From assembly GCF_008831285.2 (NCBI RefSeq), contig NC_045149.1, positions 8,088,417-8,152,416 on the forward strand: 64,000 bases of DNA, given 5' to 3'. The position numbers and the translations under genes were made by a program. The DNA comes from Nymphaea colorata. Lineage: Eukaryota; Streptophyta; Magnoliopsida; Nymphaeales; Nymphaeaceae. Below, in pieces: positions 21,031-31,506 of this stretch. The notes beneath the pieces were generated by a model. That model saw only the letters and a program-made list of their open reading frames with translations, was not told the DNA's origin and made no database searches. The stretch's first letter is position 1. Each line of letters starts with the position of its first letter.

Positions 21031-22811
21031 ATGTAGATGTCATTGATATATACATGGGTCAAACTGTAGTTTCAAAACATTAACAGAAGCTAGAAAATTT
21101 TCATTTCAGGGGTTTTGAAACTTTAACAGGGGCCGAAATATAATTTTTGAAAACTAATTTTCATACAGGACAAACTAAAATTTTTAAATTTTACAAGTAA
21201 AAGTTTCTTTCGGTGAGGGTGACCACAGAAAATGCGGCTTATGCAACATCAGCTCATTGATGCTCATCGTTGATGAATGTGCTATTGGCTTTGGTCTTAA
21301 GAGTACTTTTTGTATTATGGAACGTTTTAGTTATAAATGATTTTTTTATTTGTGTACGAAGAGCTTTTTTTTTTCCCCAAATGTATTCACTATTAGGGGG
21401 ATCCAATGTCCTCAATGTGGTAGAACATATGGTTTTGACTTTCTCTGTTGTTCTTCATAAGTACTACACAATTATTGAAGCTAATATGTTTGGGAATCTG
21501 GCGATTTTAGTCTTTGAATATAGAACATAAAGGTTGAGCGAATTTGATTTTACACAAAAGAGTCTAGCATGTGCATCGTTTATCCTTTTCTTTTTTGTTG
21601 TGGTAGGTGATTATGGTAACTATTCGTTAACCCCCCACTTGTTGATGAGAGTTGCCTTTTATTTGACAGATCTCCATTTGTAGATACACAAGCAAAGTTT
21701 TTCATTTTCTTTTGAGAATAACTTTTTAACTTGATGATATTATATTATAGAGTTCCTTCTTTTTTATATGCTTTGAGGTCTTGCATGCCCTTGTCCCACA
21801 CAGTTCGTTCACATCCTTATAATTGAAAGGCCATTATAATTTGCATTGCAAATGCATAAGGAACACATCTGATAATATTTACCTATATGTAGAAACTTCT
21901 TTTTTAGTAACAGTTTACTGGGTATTATGACTTTGAGAAATTTTGAAGGGTTCATTAGTAGTCTTAGCGCAGTTGTTTCAGAGTACTTGTAATATTCTCC
22001 ATACGGAAGCATTGTTCATTTCACCTTCAAGTTGTGTGGTAAAACAAATCTATCAGAAATCACAATTGTGCACAGATAATTGAGGATGACCGCTAGAATG
22101 AAGTTTTGATCAAGGTTGCTCCGCACCAAGGGAATAATATTTTGAATCAGAAATATGCAATCAAAAGTGTATGCAGATTACTTTGATCGCAGTACAAATG
22201 GAAGTGAAAACCAAGCAATGGTCTTCAAGATTTTTGAAGCTGTTGAGGCAAGATTTGCCTTGTGATTCTCTCTCTATTCAAGACGGACATCTGCTTGGTG
22301 CATCTGCCCAATAAGAGTTCTATAATGTTTTTTCAGTAGCAATAGCAATTACCATTTGACCAATTACACATGCAAATTGGACACTGTGCAACAACAATCT
22401 ACAGTGAAAATAGTTATGATGAGAAACTGAATGTGAACAACTGTTAGGAGAATCAGCCACTTGTTGTTTTGTCATCATCTATTCTTCCTTGTACTCCTTG
22501 TAAACTAGAAGCTTCCAAAGTGCACGTGGAAGTAAGAAGAGATTGAAACTGGGATCTCAATTTGAGAGTGAGCCAGTCAATCCAATCGGGACTTCGCATA
22601 TAAAAAATGCCCAAGAAGAGTTGATGATAGAATTGGGAGTGATTTCATATATTTTTGTATTAATATCCCATAACAATCAAAATTAATTTAAATAAAGTAG
22701 GAAAGCGAATAAAAAAGTTCATGTCCTAGAGTTAAGCCATGTTACTGCCCATCTCCCAGCCAGAGACTGGTCTAAAAAATGCCCAATCTAACTCCTACTC
22801 TTTTTTGTTAC
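21031..22811. other. Intergenic, no firmly supported gene
   Basis: AT-rich. At about 22,160-22,262 a plus-strand frame reads YFDRSTNGSENQAMVFKIF and on to a stop and looks exon-like. Unit 2 (49,185-49,450) keeps two short stretches missing here, which extend a neighbouring open frame. I cannot assign a family. Confidence 0.35.
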
Positions 22812-23053
22812 CTAAAACAATGGAAGCTATAATATTTCTGAAATCTAAACATTTAAAATTTGAAATTTTGCCCAGAATTTGACTAGACAAAACTTGGGTA
22901 GCATTTTGTTGTAAATTTTAGGGACTAAGAGAGAAAATTGGACCTTCTTATCCATCATGAAAAGTTGAGCTTTCATTTGAATCTCAGGTTTCTCCAAGCC
23001 CAATTTGAAATTACTGTGACAAAAATAACAGGAAGAAATAGATAATGGCCTAG

Positions 23054-23225
23054 GGATATTTCATAAGCATGAACATGACCGGAAAACACAAGATCCACTT
23101 TGTGTTGCACAAACCATGATTCGAACATGACCGGAAAACACAAAGATCCACTTTGTGTTGCACAAACCATGATTTCTCCTTTCATGAAGTGGTAGTTGTT
23201 ACTATTAAAAGACATGCGAGGCCCC
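23054..23225 (-). pseudogene. Purple acid phosphatase exon remnant, unit 1
   Basis: The minus strand reads [11 protein letters not shown], then (after an internal duplication of about 53 bp) [17 protein letters not shown] and HVHAYE. The GHVHAYE metal-binding histidines of plant PAPs are present. The splice donor after HAYE(I/R)S has changed from GTAAGT (copy 0) to CTAGGC. Upstream of 23,225 it joins unrelated sequence. The 53-bp tandem duplication is absent from unit 2, so it arose after the 27-kb duplication. Confidence 0.75.
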
Positions 23226-23869
23226 AAGAGTTGTGCATAATCTGCAGGACACCCCGCCCAGCACCGGAAAGGACACCGGAACCTCATCTAGGAAAACCGA
23301 GAAGGGGAGGCTCTGCACCATGTGGGAGGGAGCCTAAATAGAGAGAGTGCCAAAAGATAGAACAGAAAAAGAAACAGCTTGTTTGCATGCATTTATATAT
23401 ACCTAATCGTTATGCTTGCTGTTAATAAATAACCAAATTGCTTGACTTTCTTAAAATGACATATGTTATCATGCAAGTTACATGATCACGCACTTTGCAG
23501 TAGCGAAATATGCAATAGGCAACCCGCAAGTGCAATGCAGCATTCACATGTTAAATATGCATTTATTCAATACAGAAACCACATTTTTACTACCTTCTAG
23601 AATTAAGCAAAAAAAAAATGGAGGTTTGTAGCTCTATAGGGCTTTAATTTTTTTGTTGGTTATTTTGAACAGACCGTGCACACAAAAAAACAATAGTGGG
23701 TTTCGGCCATTTTTTAACCGTGAATCATGTTGGAGACAAACTTTTACTGGAAATATGGAATTGGAAACAATGACCTTTTTGGCCTTCCACTTAGACAAGA
23801 TCCCTAGCTAAATTTTTGGGGCAAGGAACTTTCTTGGGAGAATTTGAGTTCTTTAGGAAGCCACTTGAG

Positions 23870-24010
23870 GGCAGGTCATAAAAAATGGGAAGCATTGGTT
23901 CATGCACTCATGACAGATATACTTATTAAGGCACTATCAAGCATAGTGCCTTTATAAGCATATCTGTCATGAGTGCATGAACCAATGCTTCCCATCTTTT
24001 ATGACCTGCC
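23870..24010. ncRNA. Near-perfect 141-nt hairpin, candidate small-RNA precursor
   Basis: Arms of about 67 bp with three mismatches by eye (two could be G:U in RNA) close on a 7-nt loop, TCAAGCA (23,937-23,943). Both arms contain ATGGGAAGCATTGGTTCATG followed by CACTCATGACAGATAT or its complement. The sequence matches no miRNA family I know. Either strand could fold. The size and pairing fit a young MIRNA or hairpin-siRNA precursor, or a foldback element. Promoter, processing and targets are unknown. The copy at 51,018-51,158 differs at one base in the hairpin that I can see. Confidence 0.4.
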
Positions 24011-24245
24011 GACAATGGCTTCACAAAGAACCCAAATCTCCGGGGGAGTTCTTCGCCCCAATTTTGTAGTAAATCTAACTAGGGTTCTTGTCTAAGTGGA
24101 ATGTCAAAAAATGTCAATGTTGCCAATCCCATATTTTCAGTAGAAGTTTGTTCCCAACACAAGTCATGGTTGGGAAATCGCCGAAGCCTACCAGTCTCTT
24201 TCTGCACGGCCCTCCATGGGCATTTTTCCATCATTTTTTCTCCCA
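24010..24245 (-). other. Coding-like right arm of the inverted repeat
   Basis: Read on the minus strand, the right arm is open for about 80 codons with a single stop: WRAVQKETGRLRRFPNHDL, then GLATLTFFDIPLRQEP, stop, then WGEELPRRFGFFVKPL and AGHKRWEALVHALMTDMLIK. The left arm encodes a related but frameshifted version. The family is not recognised. It suggests the arms derive from an exon of a real gene or transposon. Confidence 0.3.
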
Positions 24246-24380
24246 CATTTCTTTATTATTTTCCGTCTGGTCAAATTATTTACGTCCTAATTAGTACATT
24301 TAAACAAAAGAAAAAGGCGTCAATAATCAATCTGAGGAGAGAGAGAGGGAGCAGGCGCAGAGCCGCTGCTCCCTCCTCTT

Positions 24381-24975
24381 GTACTGTGATATGAACGAGT
24401 TAGGGTTAAAGCTGATTAATAAATGTATCGAGGAGGGGCGGTGGGATGAGATCTGGTAAACCAACGTCGCGGGGTCCCGTTTGAAGCCCTATTTCCACCT
24501 TGAAAATACTCCAAAAAGCTGCAAAAAATTTCCAATCCCACTCAACTCTGAAACGACGTCTACAGGATCCCCTGGCAACCTTCATCCAGAATCCGCTCGT
24601 TACCAGCCCCACGAGCCCTCCGATCCTCAAACTGGAAGCCAGAGAGAGAGGAAGAGAAGACAGAGATAGAGCCTATTCTGGATGGGAGGGCTCCCTGCAA
24701 TCCCTCATTCTCTCTGGCTTCCAGTTTGAGAACCGGAGGGCTCATGGGGCTGGTAACGAGTGGATTCTGGATGAAGGTTGCCGGGGGATTCTCTAGACGT
24801 CGTTTCAGAGTTGAGTGGGATTGGAAATTTTTTGTGGCTTTTTGGAGTATTTTCAAGGTGGAAATAGGGCTTCAAACGGGACCCCGCGACGTTGGTTTAC
24901 CAGATCTCAACCCACCGCCCCTCCTTGATACATTTATTAATCAGCTTTAACCCTAACTTGTTCATATCGCAGTAC
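24381..24975. repeat. Long-arm inverted repeat (unit 1)
   Basis: Arms 24,381-24,650 and about 24,708-24,975 are highly similar reverse complements with a spacer of about 57 bp. They share GATTAATAAATGTATC, the GTCGCGGGGTCCCGTTTGAA block, CCACCTTGAAAATACTCC, GGATGAAGGTTGCC and GAAGCCAGAGAGA. Near-identical proteins can be read from both strands simply because the arms match. It could be a foldback/MITE with long TIRs or a hairpin-RNA source. No target-site duplication was identified. Confidence 0.85.
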
Positions 24976-25034
24976 AATCAGCTTTAACCCTAACTCGTTC
25001 ATATCGCAGTACAATCAGCTTTAACCCTAACTCG
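24939..25034. repeat. 37-bp minisatellite, 2.6 copies
   Basis: The unit begins AATCAGCTTTAACCCTAACT and ends with TTCATATCGCAGTAC. Starts are at 24,939, 24,976 and 25,013 (partial). Unit 2 has only 1.6 copies (52,086-52,143). One inverted copy forms the outer end of the left arm of the adjacent inverted repeat. TTAACCCTAACT is telo-box-like. Confidence 0.85.
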
Positions 25035-26043
25035 TGACATTCCTTGATCTGATTGGCATTTTAGTGGAAATGGACATATCAATTTACTAAAGTATATATT
25101 TATATATATCTCTTTCCCATTGGACTGACATATATCAAAATTGGCCTACGCATATGTGCCCATGCACAGACCCATATGCATGACACGTACCTTTTGAAAT
25201 GGGGAATCAGATACAACTTTTTTTATTTGTATTTGAATCTGAATATGTGAATATCCAAAAAAGCGGATATAACTAATGACATATCTGATTCAAATCAGAT
25301 CTGTTGACATTCCTACTGCCAGAACATCTATATAAGACTTTGCACTAACATCTATATAAGAATCTGCACAAAAGGCTAACTATCCTTCACTATTATAGGG
25401 TTGCCCTTAAAGCAAGCTGGGATCTAATGTGTCCATCATCAACTCTTCTTGGGCATTTTATATATAAAAAAAATATTTAAAAGTAATAAGTGCTAGTATC
25501 CATGGGCAACAAGTGGCATCTATGTATCGGTGTATGAGACGAATTGGCTTGGCACATATTGATTTTGAATGGGCCAATTAAAACAACATTAATGTTACAA
25601 CCATATAAAAAATGTTTATTTTTTAGGGGCAAAAATATAGTTGTCACGCAAAAATTCATCCATGAAGAGATATATTGTCAAGGTACCTCACTAAACGTTA
25701 GCTCAAGATTAAGTACCGTAACGCCATTCATGCTGACATAAGTTGCACAAAATCCTCCTTGTACTATTTCTACTCATCATCCTCACACTTTATTAGATTA
25801 TTCATAGAAGTACATAATAAGGGGTGGAGCTAAGAATTTTTCGTTGCAAAAAGGCTGAATTATAGTTTCAAAATTTTAATAGGAACTGAAACATACTTTT
25901 TAATTTTTTTATATGCTTTAAATTAAAATTTTTAAAATTTAGTGAAATTTTGATTTTTTTTAAAAGTATGAGGGGGGCATCTTGGCCCTTGCGGCCCCTA
26001 CAGCCTCTGCCCATGTATAATATGAGTAAATCAGAATAATTAG
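25035..26043. other. Intergenic, no supported gene
   Basis: AT-rich with short open frames lacking motifs. A poly-A/T rich tract at 25,850-25,970 was read as the intron side of the expansin-like exon. Nothing else recognised. Confidence 0.5.
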
Positions 26044-26213
26044 CATCACCTCCAGCACCATCAGGACTTCCATACCATGTTGTTCCAGCCGACAACCAAC
26101 CGGCATCGTCAGCCACTGTAAATCTTCTTTTCAGCTTAGAAGCAAAGGTCGAATGAAAGAGATAATATTGAGACATGAGGAAGATAAGTGGAGAAGATGT
26201 TGGAAGCATCCAT
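26044..26213 (-). pseudogene. Expansin-like (beta-type) exon 1 remnant, unit 1
   Basis: ATG at 26,213 (MDAS), then a one-base shift into a frame reading SSPLIFLMSQYYLFHSTFAS, KLKRRFTVADDAG and WLSAGTTWYGSPDGAGGD. Signal peptide, short linker, then the W-x-AGTTWYGSPxGAG start of the expansin double-psi barrel domain. The exon edge at 26,044 matches the donor in copy 0, but the donor GT is now CT. A TATA box lies about 108 bp upstream. It has one frameshift, a lost donor and no further exons, so a pseudogene. The same frameshift is in unit 2. Confidence 0.65.
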
Positions 26214-26230
26214 GACTTATATGAAACAAT

Positions 26231-26860
26231 GACCGGTTGCTGGTAGATCACCACTGCAGAGGGGAAAGGAAGGGGGCTAGGTTAATTTGTACACATATGA
26301 TATGAAAGAAGGTCACGGTGGTATATATAGATGAAATGGAAACACTACCCACTGCAGCTCTCCTGAACCCGTATCGACATTTCTTCAATGGTTTTAATGG
26401 AGCCCAAGCTTGCTGCAGCTTAAATTTCTTTGGATGGTTATTCAGTAATGGGTGGCTGGCCGATGGTTTCATTTATGGTGATATTAGATTATAATCAATA
26501 ACTTCCTTTTGGATATATTTAAAAACAAAAGCATATGAATTTACTTTCCTACTCATAATGAGAGCAATCTTTAGTTTCCTCGCTCATTCTTTTACCTAGT
26601 TAATGAGAGCTGTCATCTGTGATTCAGGAAAAGAGTTTGATTGGGAAAGGGAGACAAAGGGGGAAATTTCTTAAATCATTTCCTTTTTCTTTCAAATATA
26701 ACTAGATTCAAAAATTAATTTGAGACCTTTCTAAAAAAATTCCACTTTATTTGCTATTTTCTGTAACAGTTTTCTATTTTAATTATTTCAGATAATAAAC
26801 CCTTTTTTAGAAAACATTTCAACACATCCATCCTTCAGTCCACCTATATAGGCAACTTAA
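26231..26860. repeat. Expansin-upstream region (P family), unit 1
   Basis: Contains the leader, TATA and upstream sequence of the expansin-like exon. Copies without the exon occur at 6545, 9160 and in all four B segments, so the promoter-side sequence has spread more than the gene. Confidence 0.6.
26321..26330 (-). promoter_or_regulatory. TATA box of the expansin-like remnant
   Basis: Minus-strand CTATATATAC about 108 bp before the ATG at 26,213. The same position in segment B copies reads CTATATAG. The upstream region to about 26,850 is the P-family repeat shared with 6545-6925, 9160-9600 and segment B. Confidence 0.45.
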
Positions 26861-26878
26861 GAGGGCCCTTGGTAATAG

Positions 26879-27189
26879 TGTCTATAAAGATCTGAAAGAC
26901 AATCAGAGAAGAAAGAATATGTGTGGTTCAGCACGAGTGCCTACATCCATGAAAGACGAATCAGAGAAGAAAGAATATGTGTGGTTCGGCATGAGTGCCT
27001 ACATCCATGGAAAACAGGAGAGAACTTGTTGCAATATATTTTTCTATGTTGTTTCACTCTACAAAAATCATTCTTTATAGTGAGTGAATACAATAGTTAC
27101 AAGGAGAATGAGTAAGAAATTATGGAAGTAATAATTATTGGCAACCCATTGTAGGCAACTTTTAATGTAAGCAACACCATCCAACTAAT
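26879..27189 (-). repeat. C1 3' LTR, truncated, with internal 58-bp tandem repeat
   Basis: It matches the 5' LTR at 31,507-31,773. A direct duplication of about 57-58 bp begins at 26,894 and again at 26,951 (GAAAGAC-AATCAGAGAAG...). Compared with unit 2, 86 bp are missing at 27,189/27,190, which removes the LTR end and the polypurine tract. Confidence 0.75.
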
Positions 27190-27720
27190 TGGGAGTGTAT
27201 GTTAATGACTCCCAAGTTGATCATAGTGCTCCTAAGCTTTTCTCTAGTAACTGCTTTGGTGAAGATATCAGCATGTTGCTCTTCACTTCTAAGAAAAGGA
27301 GTGACGATTTCTTTGTTTTGAACCTTGTCGTATATAAAATGGCAATCAAATTCAATATGCTTCATCCTTTCATGAAAAACTGAGTTTTCTTAAAAGGACG
27401 TGTTTGTTCAAAAACCCATTTCCTTTAGCATCTCCCTGAGCCAAGTGAGTTCGCAAGTGGTGTTTGCCATTGCTCTATATTCGGCTTTGGCGCTAGATCT
27501 TGAAATCACTTTCTGTTTTTTACTTTTCCATGAGACTAATTTGCCACCATCCATAATGCAAAACCCTGTAGTTGATTTTCTGTCAGATACACTTCCAGCC
27601 CAGTTTGCATCTGAAAAACCTTCTATATCAATATTTCTATTTCCCTTCATCCAAATGCCAGGTCCTAGAGCTTCTTTTAAATATCTTAAGTTCAATCAAT
27701 AGCATAGAAACGAGCTCGTT
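27162..27720 (-). pseudogene. C1 RNase H domain
   Basis: The minus strand reads GFSDANWAGSVSDRKSTTGF, then SWKSKKQKVISRSSAKAEYR, and in a second frame KHIEFDCHFIYDKV and HADIFTK. These are the D, E and D catalytic landmarks of copia RNase H (SDADWAG; AEYRA; ID.HF; ADI.TK). It degrades the RNA of the RNA-DNA hybrid during reverse transcription. Frames are broken between the two halves. Confidence 0.85.
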
Positions 27721-28028
27721 GGGGGGCATGCATATATTTTCTCACTTCACTGACTGCAAAGGTAATGTCAAGCCTTGTAACTGTCAAATATATCAATTTT
27801 CCAACAATCCGTTGATACTATTTTGCATCTTGTATTGATTTTCCAAGATCTATCTTGTCAAGTTTGTGATTTACCTCTATAGGTGTGACTGCTGGCTTCG
27901 CTCCAAGTTTCCCTGTTTCCTTAAACAGATCAAGAGTGTATTTCCTTGATAGTATAGCTTTTTGACTTATTTCCTAGGAAGCATTTCAATATTCCTAGGT
28001 CATTTATCTTGAACTTTTGATGGAGATA

Positions 28029-28771
28029 TCATTTGATCTTCTCTACTATACTCTTGGAATCACCTGTGATGACAATATCATCTACATACACAATAACCAA
28101 AACAGTTTTATTTTGGTAATGATAAATGAATGAAGAGTTGTCTGAGACACTGCCTTTGTACCCAAATTCGATCAAGGCAGAACTAAGCTTTGAGTACCAA
28201 GCTTGCGGGGATTGCTTGAGTCCATAGATGGACTTTTTTGAATTTGAAAACAAGATTTTTCTGGTTTTCATAATTGAGTCCTTACGGGATCTTCATATAG
28301 ACTTCTTCTTGTAAATCACCCTGAAGAAAAACGTTTTTTTACATCAAGTTGAAATAAATCCCACTCAAAATTGCAGGCAATAGATATTAGGGTACGAAGA
28401 ATTGTCATTTTTGCCATTGGAGTGCAGGTTTTCATATAGTCAATGCCTTCCATCTGAGAGAAGCCTCGAGCAACCAGGTGGGCTTTATGTCTGTCAAAAG
28501 TCCCATCACTATGAAATTTCAATTTAAAAACCCATTTACAACTGACAAGGTTTTTACCTAGAGGAAGAGAGACGAGTTCCCATGTATCATTTTTTGTTAG
28601 GGCATCGAATTCATCCCTTATGGCATTTTTCCAACAAGAATCTTGAAAGGCCTCTTCAAATGTCCCTGGTTCAGAAATATTGTTTAGTTTCATGAAGAAT
28701 GCTGTCTGAGTATGAGAAAATGCACCATAGTTAATGCAATCTTCGATCAGGTATTTAACTGCACTGCTCAT
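28029..28771 (-). pseudogene. C1 reverse transcriptase domain
   Basis: Two frames. The first is WKNAIRDEFDALTKNDTWEL, CKWVFKLKFHSDGTFDRHKA, LVARGFSQMEGIDY. The second is KKSIYGLKQSPQAWYSKL then VIVYVDDIVITG with the YVDD catalytic pair. This is the usual copia RT order. A frameshift near 28,275-28,315 separates them. In unit 2 the motif reads YVDDTVITG. Confidence 0.9.
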
Positions 28772-28789
28772 AGCAAAATCTTTGTATCG

Positions 28790-30050
28790 TTCTGGCTGTT
28801 GACGAATTCTTTCTGGTCGTCGAAGAATGTTCCCTTGCTGTGTCTCTGTTGCAATGACTTGCTGTGAGTGATGTTGGCAAATTCTTTCTGATCCCCGAAG
28901 GATGTTTTCTTGCTATGTTTGAGTTGCAGTGACTTGCCGCGAGTCACTATGGTATCTTCATTATTTTGAACTTGAATAGGAGCTTTACAATTCTCAACGT
29001 CAGCCATAGTAAGACATTAGGGAGGGGGAGAGACTAAAATTTTGAGTTTATTTTCTCCATTTGAGGATGTTTTCAAAATAGACTTGCGACTCCTCTTGAG
29101 GACGTTTTTCCAAATATGCTTGTGACTCATCAAATCTAACATCACAAGATACATACATTTTTCTTGAAACCACATCAAAGCATCTATACCCTTTTTGGTT
29201 GGAGAATATCCGAGGAAGACACATTTTATCGCACGATGCTACCAAACTTTCTAAGATGTTCAATAGAGTGTTTCGTTTTTTTTAGAACTTCAATAGGAGA
29301 TCTATTTTCCAGGTAGCATCTTGGTTGTCTATTTATAATATAGTTAGCTGCTGAAATCACTTCACTCCAAAAACGTTATGTTCCATTATTTTGGAAAAGC
29401 AATGCACGGGTCACTTCAAGCAACTGCCTATTTCTTCATTTAGAAACTCTGTTCTACTGAGGTATTTCTCAACATATAGTCTGGTGGAGTATACCAGCCT
29501 CATTAACAAAGGATTCAAATTGTTGTTTACATACGCAGTCCCATTGTCAGTCTGTAGGGTTTTGATTTTTGTCCAGAACCGAGTGACCACCATGTTGTAA
29601 AATATTTGAAATTTAGAAAACACCTCGTCCTTGGATTTTAGGAAACATATCCAACCCACTCGAGAATATTCATCAACGAAGGATAAGTAGTACTTAAAAC
29701 CATCATATGAATCAATAGGGGCTGGTCCCCAAACATCCGAGTGAACAATCTCAAACATAGACTTAGTAATACTTTAGAAGAAGAAATGGTGGTCGGATTA
29801 ATTTAACGTACCGGCACACCTCACAAATATTGCAATAAAAAAAATTCGAGGCTTCAAGAAATTTAACATATAAATTGATGGAATCCCCAACCTCAATGCC
29901 ATTTTCTCCTTCAGTTTTGTTTGTATTTGCAGCGAGTGCCTTATTTCTGCAATTCAAATAATAAAGACCGCAAAATTCATCTCCTTCACCAATCGTCTTC
30001 TCGGTGATCCGATCCTGAAACACAACCTTTGAGGGCAAAAAAGTCACATT
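28790..30050 (-). pseudogene. C1 integrase region
   Basis: The minus strand shows a gag-pre-integrase stretch (CNICEVCRYVKLIRPP), then HSDVWGPAPIDSYDGFKYY, FVDEYSRVGWICFLKSKDE, and TDNGTAY. The C-terminal part has [19 protein letters not shown]. The first two D residues of the D,D-35-E core are visible; the E-containing PQQNG segment is not (deleted near 29,411-29,500). Not functional as it stands. Confidence 0.85.
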
Positions 30051-30330
30051 GCAATTATAAGCCTTGTTATTTTACTGATTGACATGAGATTAGAAGTGAA
30101 AACAGGTATATATAAAACATCAATAGGACCCTTCTTCTCAAAAAATTTTGCAACTCCTTTTCCTGTGACATTAACTTTACCACCGTTAGCTAAAGTAACA
30201 GGTTTTATATACGAGACATCTTCAATGTCCTTAAAATATTTTTAGAACCAGCCATGTTGTCTGATGCACCAGAATCTATTATCCAAATATTCTTATCCAA
30301 ATATGATAAAAAATTACACGTACCAGCATC
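30050..30330 (-). pseudogene. C1 aspartic protease region
   Basis: DSGASDNMAGS on the minus strand, with DSGAS at 30,262-30,276, the active-site motif of copia proteases, after IWIIDSGAS. Frames are broken downstream. Confidence 0.75.
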
Positions 30331-30493
30331 GTCGCCACTTTCGTTGGTAGCCCGAGTTTCTGAATTTGTTTGACAAAGTTTTGTAGTAGTTGAGTCAGCT
30401 TTTCCATTGTCACCGGTGTCTCTTTCTGATCATCGTGAAAAACATGGGCAGCCTTGCATCGTCCTTCATCATTTCAATTTTCTGTTTAGCTTC

Positions 30494-31454
30494 CAACATT
30501 TTTCTTTGGTATGATTTTCTTTCTTACAATAGGTACAGATATTTTTTCCTTTTTAGTTTAGATGAGATGAGAAACCAGAAAATATACTAACAACCTTCTG
30601 TTCGGACACCATCGTGTTGAGAGTCATTGATCTCCTCAGTTCTGTTGAAGGATTCATAATTTGACGATGAGTTTCCTCACGCATAATGATAGAGCAGATG
30701 GTACTCTGTTTGGGAACTTCCGATGACATGAGAAACTTGATTGCACAGTGGCTCACATACGGGTTTCATTGATCTCCTCAGTTCTGTTGAGAGGATTCAC
30801 AATTTGACGATGAGTTTCCTCACGCATAATGATAGAGCAGACGGTACTCAGTTTGGGAACGTCCGATGACATGAGAAACTTGATTGCACAGTGGCTCATA
30901 TACGGGTTTCAGTCCAGCCAACACCTGAAAAGTTTTTTCATCCTCGCAATTTATCTGAAGAGTCACAACGTCAGTCCCAACAAGGGTATAAGATTCCCAT
31001 TCATCCCATAAGGCACGAAGCTGTCCAAGATATTCTGTGTAGGCCATATTTCCTTGTTTGAGCTTGTTGATTTCTTGCACTACTTGAAATCTTTGAGCGA
31101 CATTGTATTGCTTGTATAGAGATCCCGACCTGCCTCCCACACTTTTTTGGCAGTTTCAAGGAAATAGAAACCATGAGCAATGGTTTTTTCCATGGAATTG
31201 AAAAGCCATGACATAACAGTATGGTCATTTGACTCCCATTCAGCAAGTTTCGAATCATCATCAGCAGGTTTTGGTTTGCAGCCATGACCGAGTCTAGACT
31301 TTCCACTCAGGAAAAGTTTAGCAGATTTCGCCCACGTAATGTTATTGAACCCAATGATGGATTCAGTAGTGATTTTGAGTGCAGGGTTAACACTGTCCTG
31401 CAACTATTCCTGAGGCCAATCCCCTGCTCCTTGTGACTGAGATCCATCTGCCAT
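30494..31454 (-). pseudogene. C1 gag with CCHC zinc knuckle
   Basis: ATG at 31,454 opens MADGSQSQGAGDWPQE, then a TAG at 31,404-31,406, then NPALKITTESIIGFNNITWA, KSAKLFLSGKSRLG and QEINKLKQGNMAYTEYLGQL. It ends with CTYCKKENHTKEKC (CX2CX4HX4C) at 30,494-30,537. Gag packages element RNA. The early stop is present in both units. A segment of about 143 bp is tandemly duplicated at about 30,627-30,912, disrupting the frame. Confidence 0.85.
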
Positions 31455-31495
31455 GATAGTCTGATGAAAGGAACCTTCAATGTCACATGAACCTT

Positions 31496-31506
31496 GCTCT
31501 GATACC
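31496..31506 (-). other. C1 primer binding site
   Basis: The minus strand reads GGTATCAGAGCAAGG just after the 5' LTR, complementary to the 3' end of plant initiator Met tRNA (canonical TGGTATCAGAGC). Confidence 0.8.

Larger units (their letters stand above)
23655..24245. repeat. Nested inverted repeat, about 300-bp arms (unit 1)
   Basis: Left and right arms pair along their whole length. Matches weaken outward but keep landmarks: CCACTTAGACAAGA/TCTTGTCTAAGTGG, CCCTAG, GAGTTCTTTAGGAAGCCA/TGGCTTCACAAAGAAC, ACAAACTTTTACTG and GACCGTGCAC/GCACGGCC. The innermost 67 bp per arm are almost perfect. The gradient, best in the centre and worst outside, suggests the centre is younger, corrected or constrained. 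Confidence 0.85.

Noticed and set aside
10707-23340. Helitron capture as the source of the H1, PAP and expansin fragments
   Set aside because: No CTRR-type 3' end with hairpin, no 5' TC end at a shared border, and no RepHel coding sequence found. Fragments are spread over segments with unrelated borders.
24406-24950. Two near-identical 74-codon frames on opposite strands
   Set aside because: Produced by the arms of the inverted repeat. No start context, no known family.
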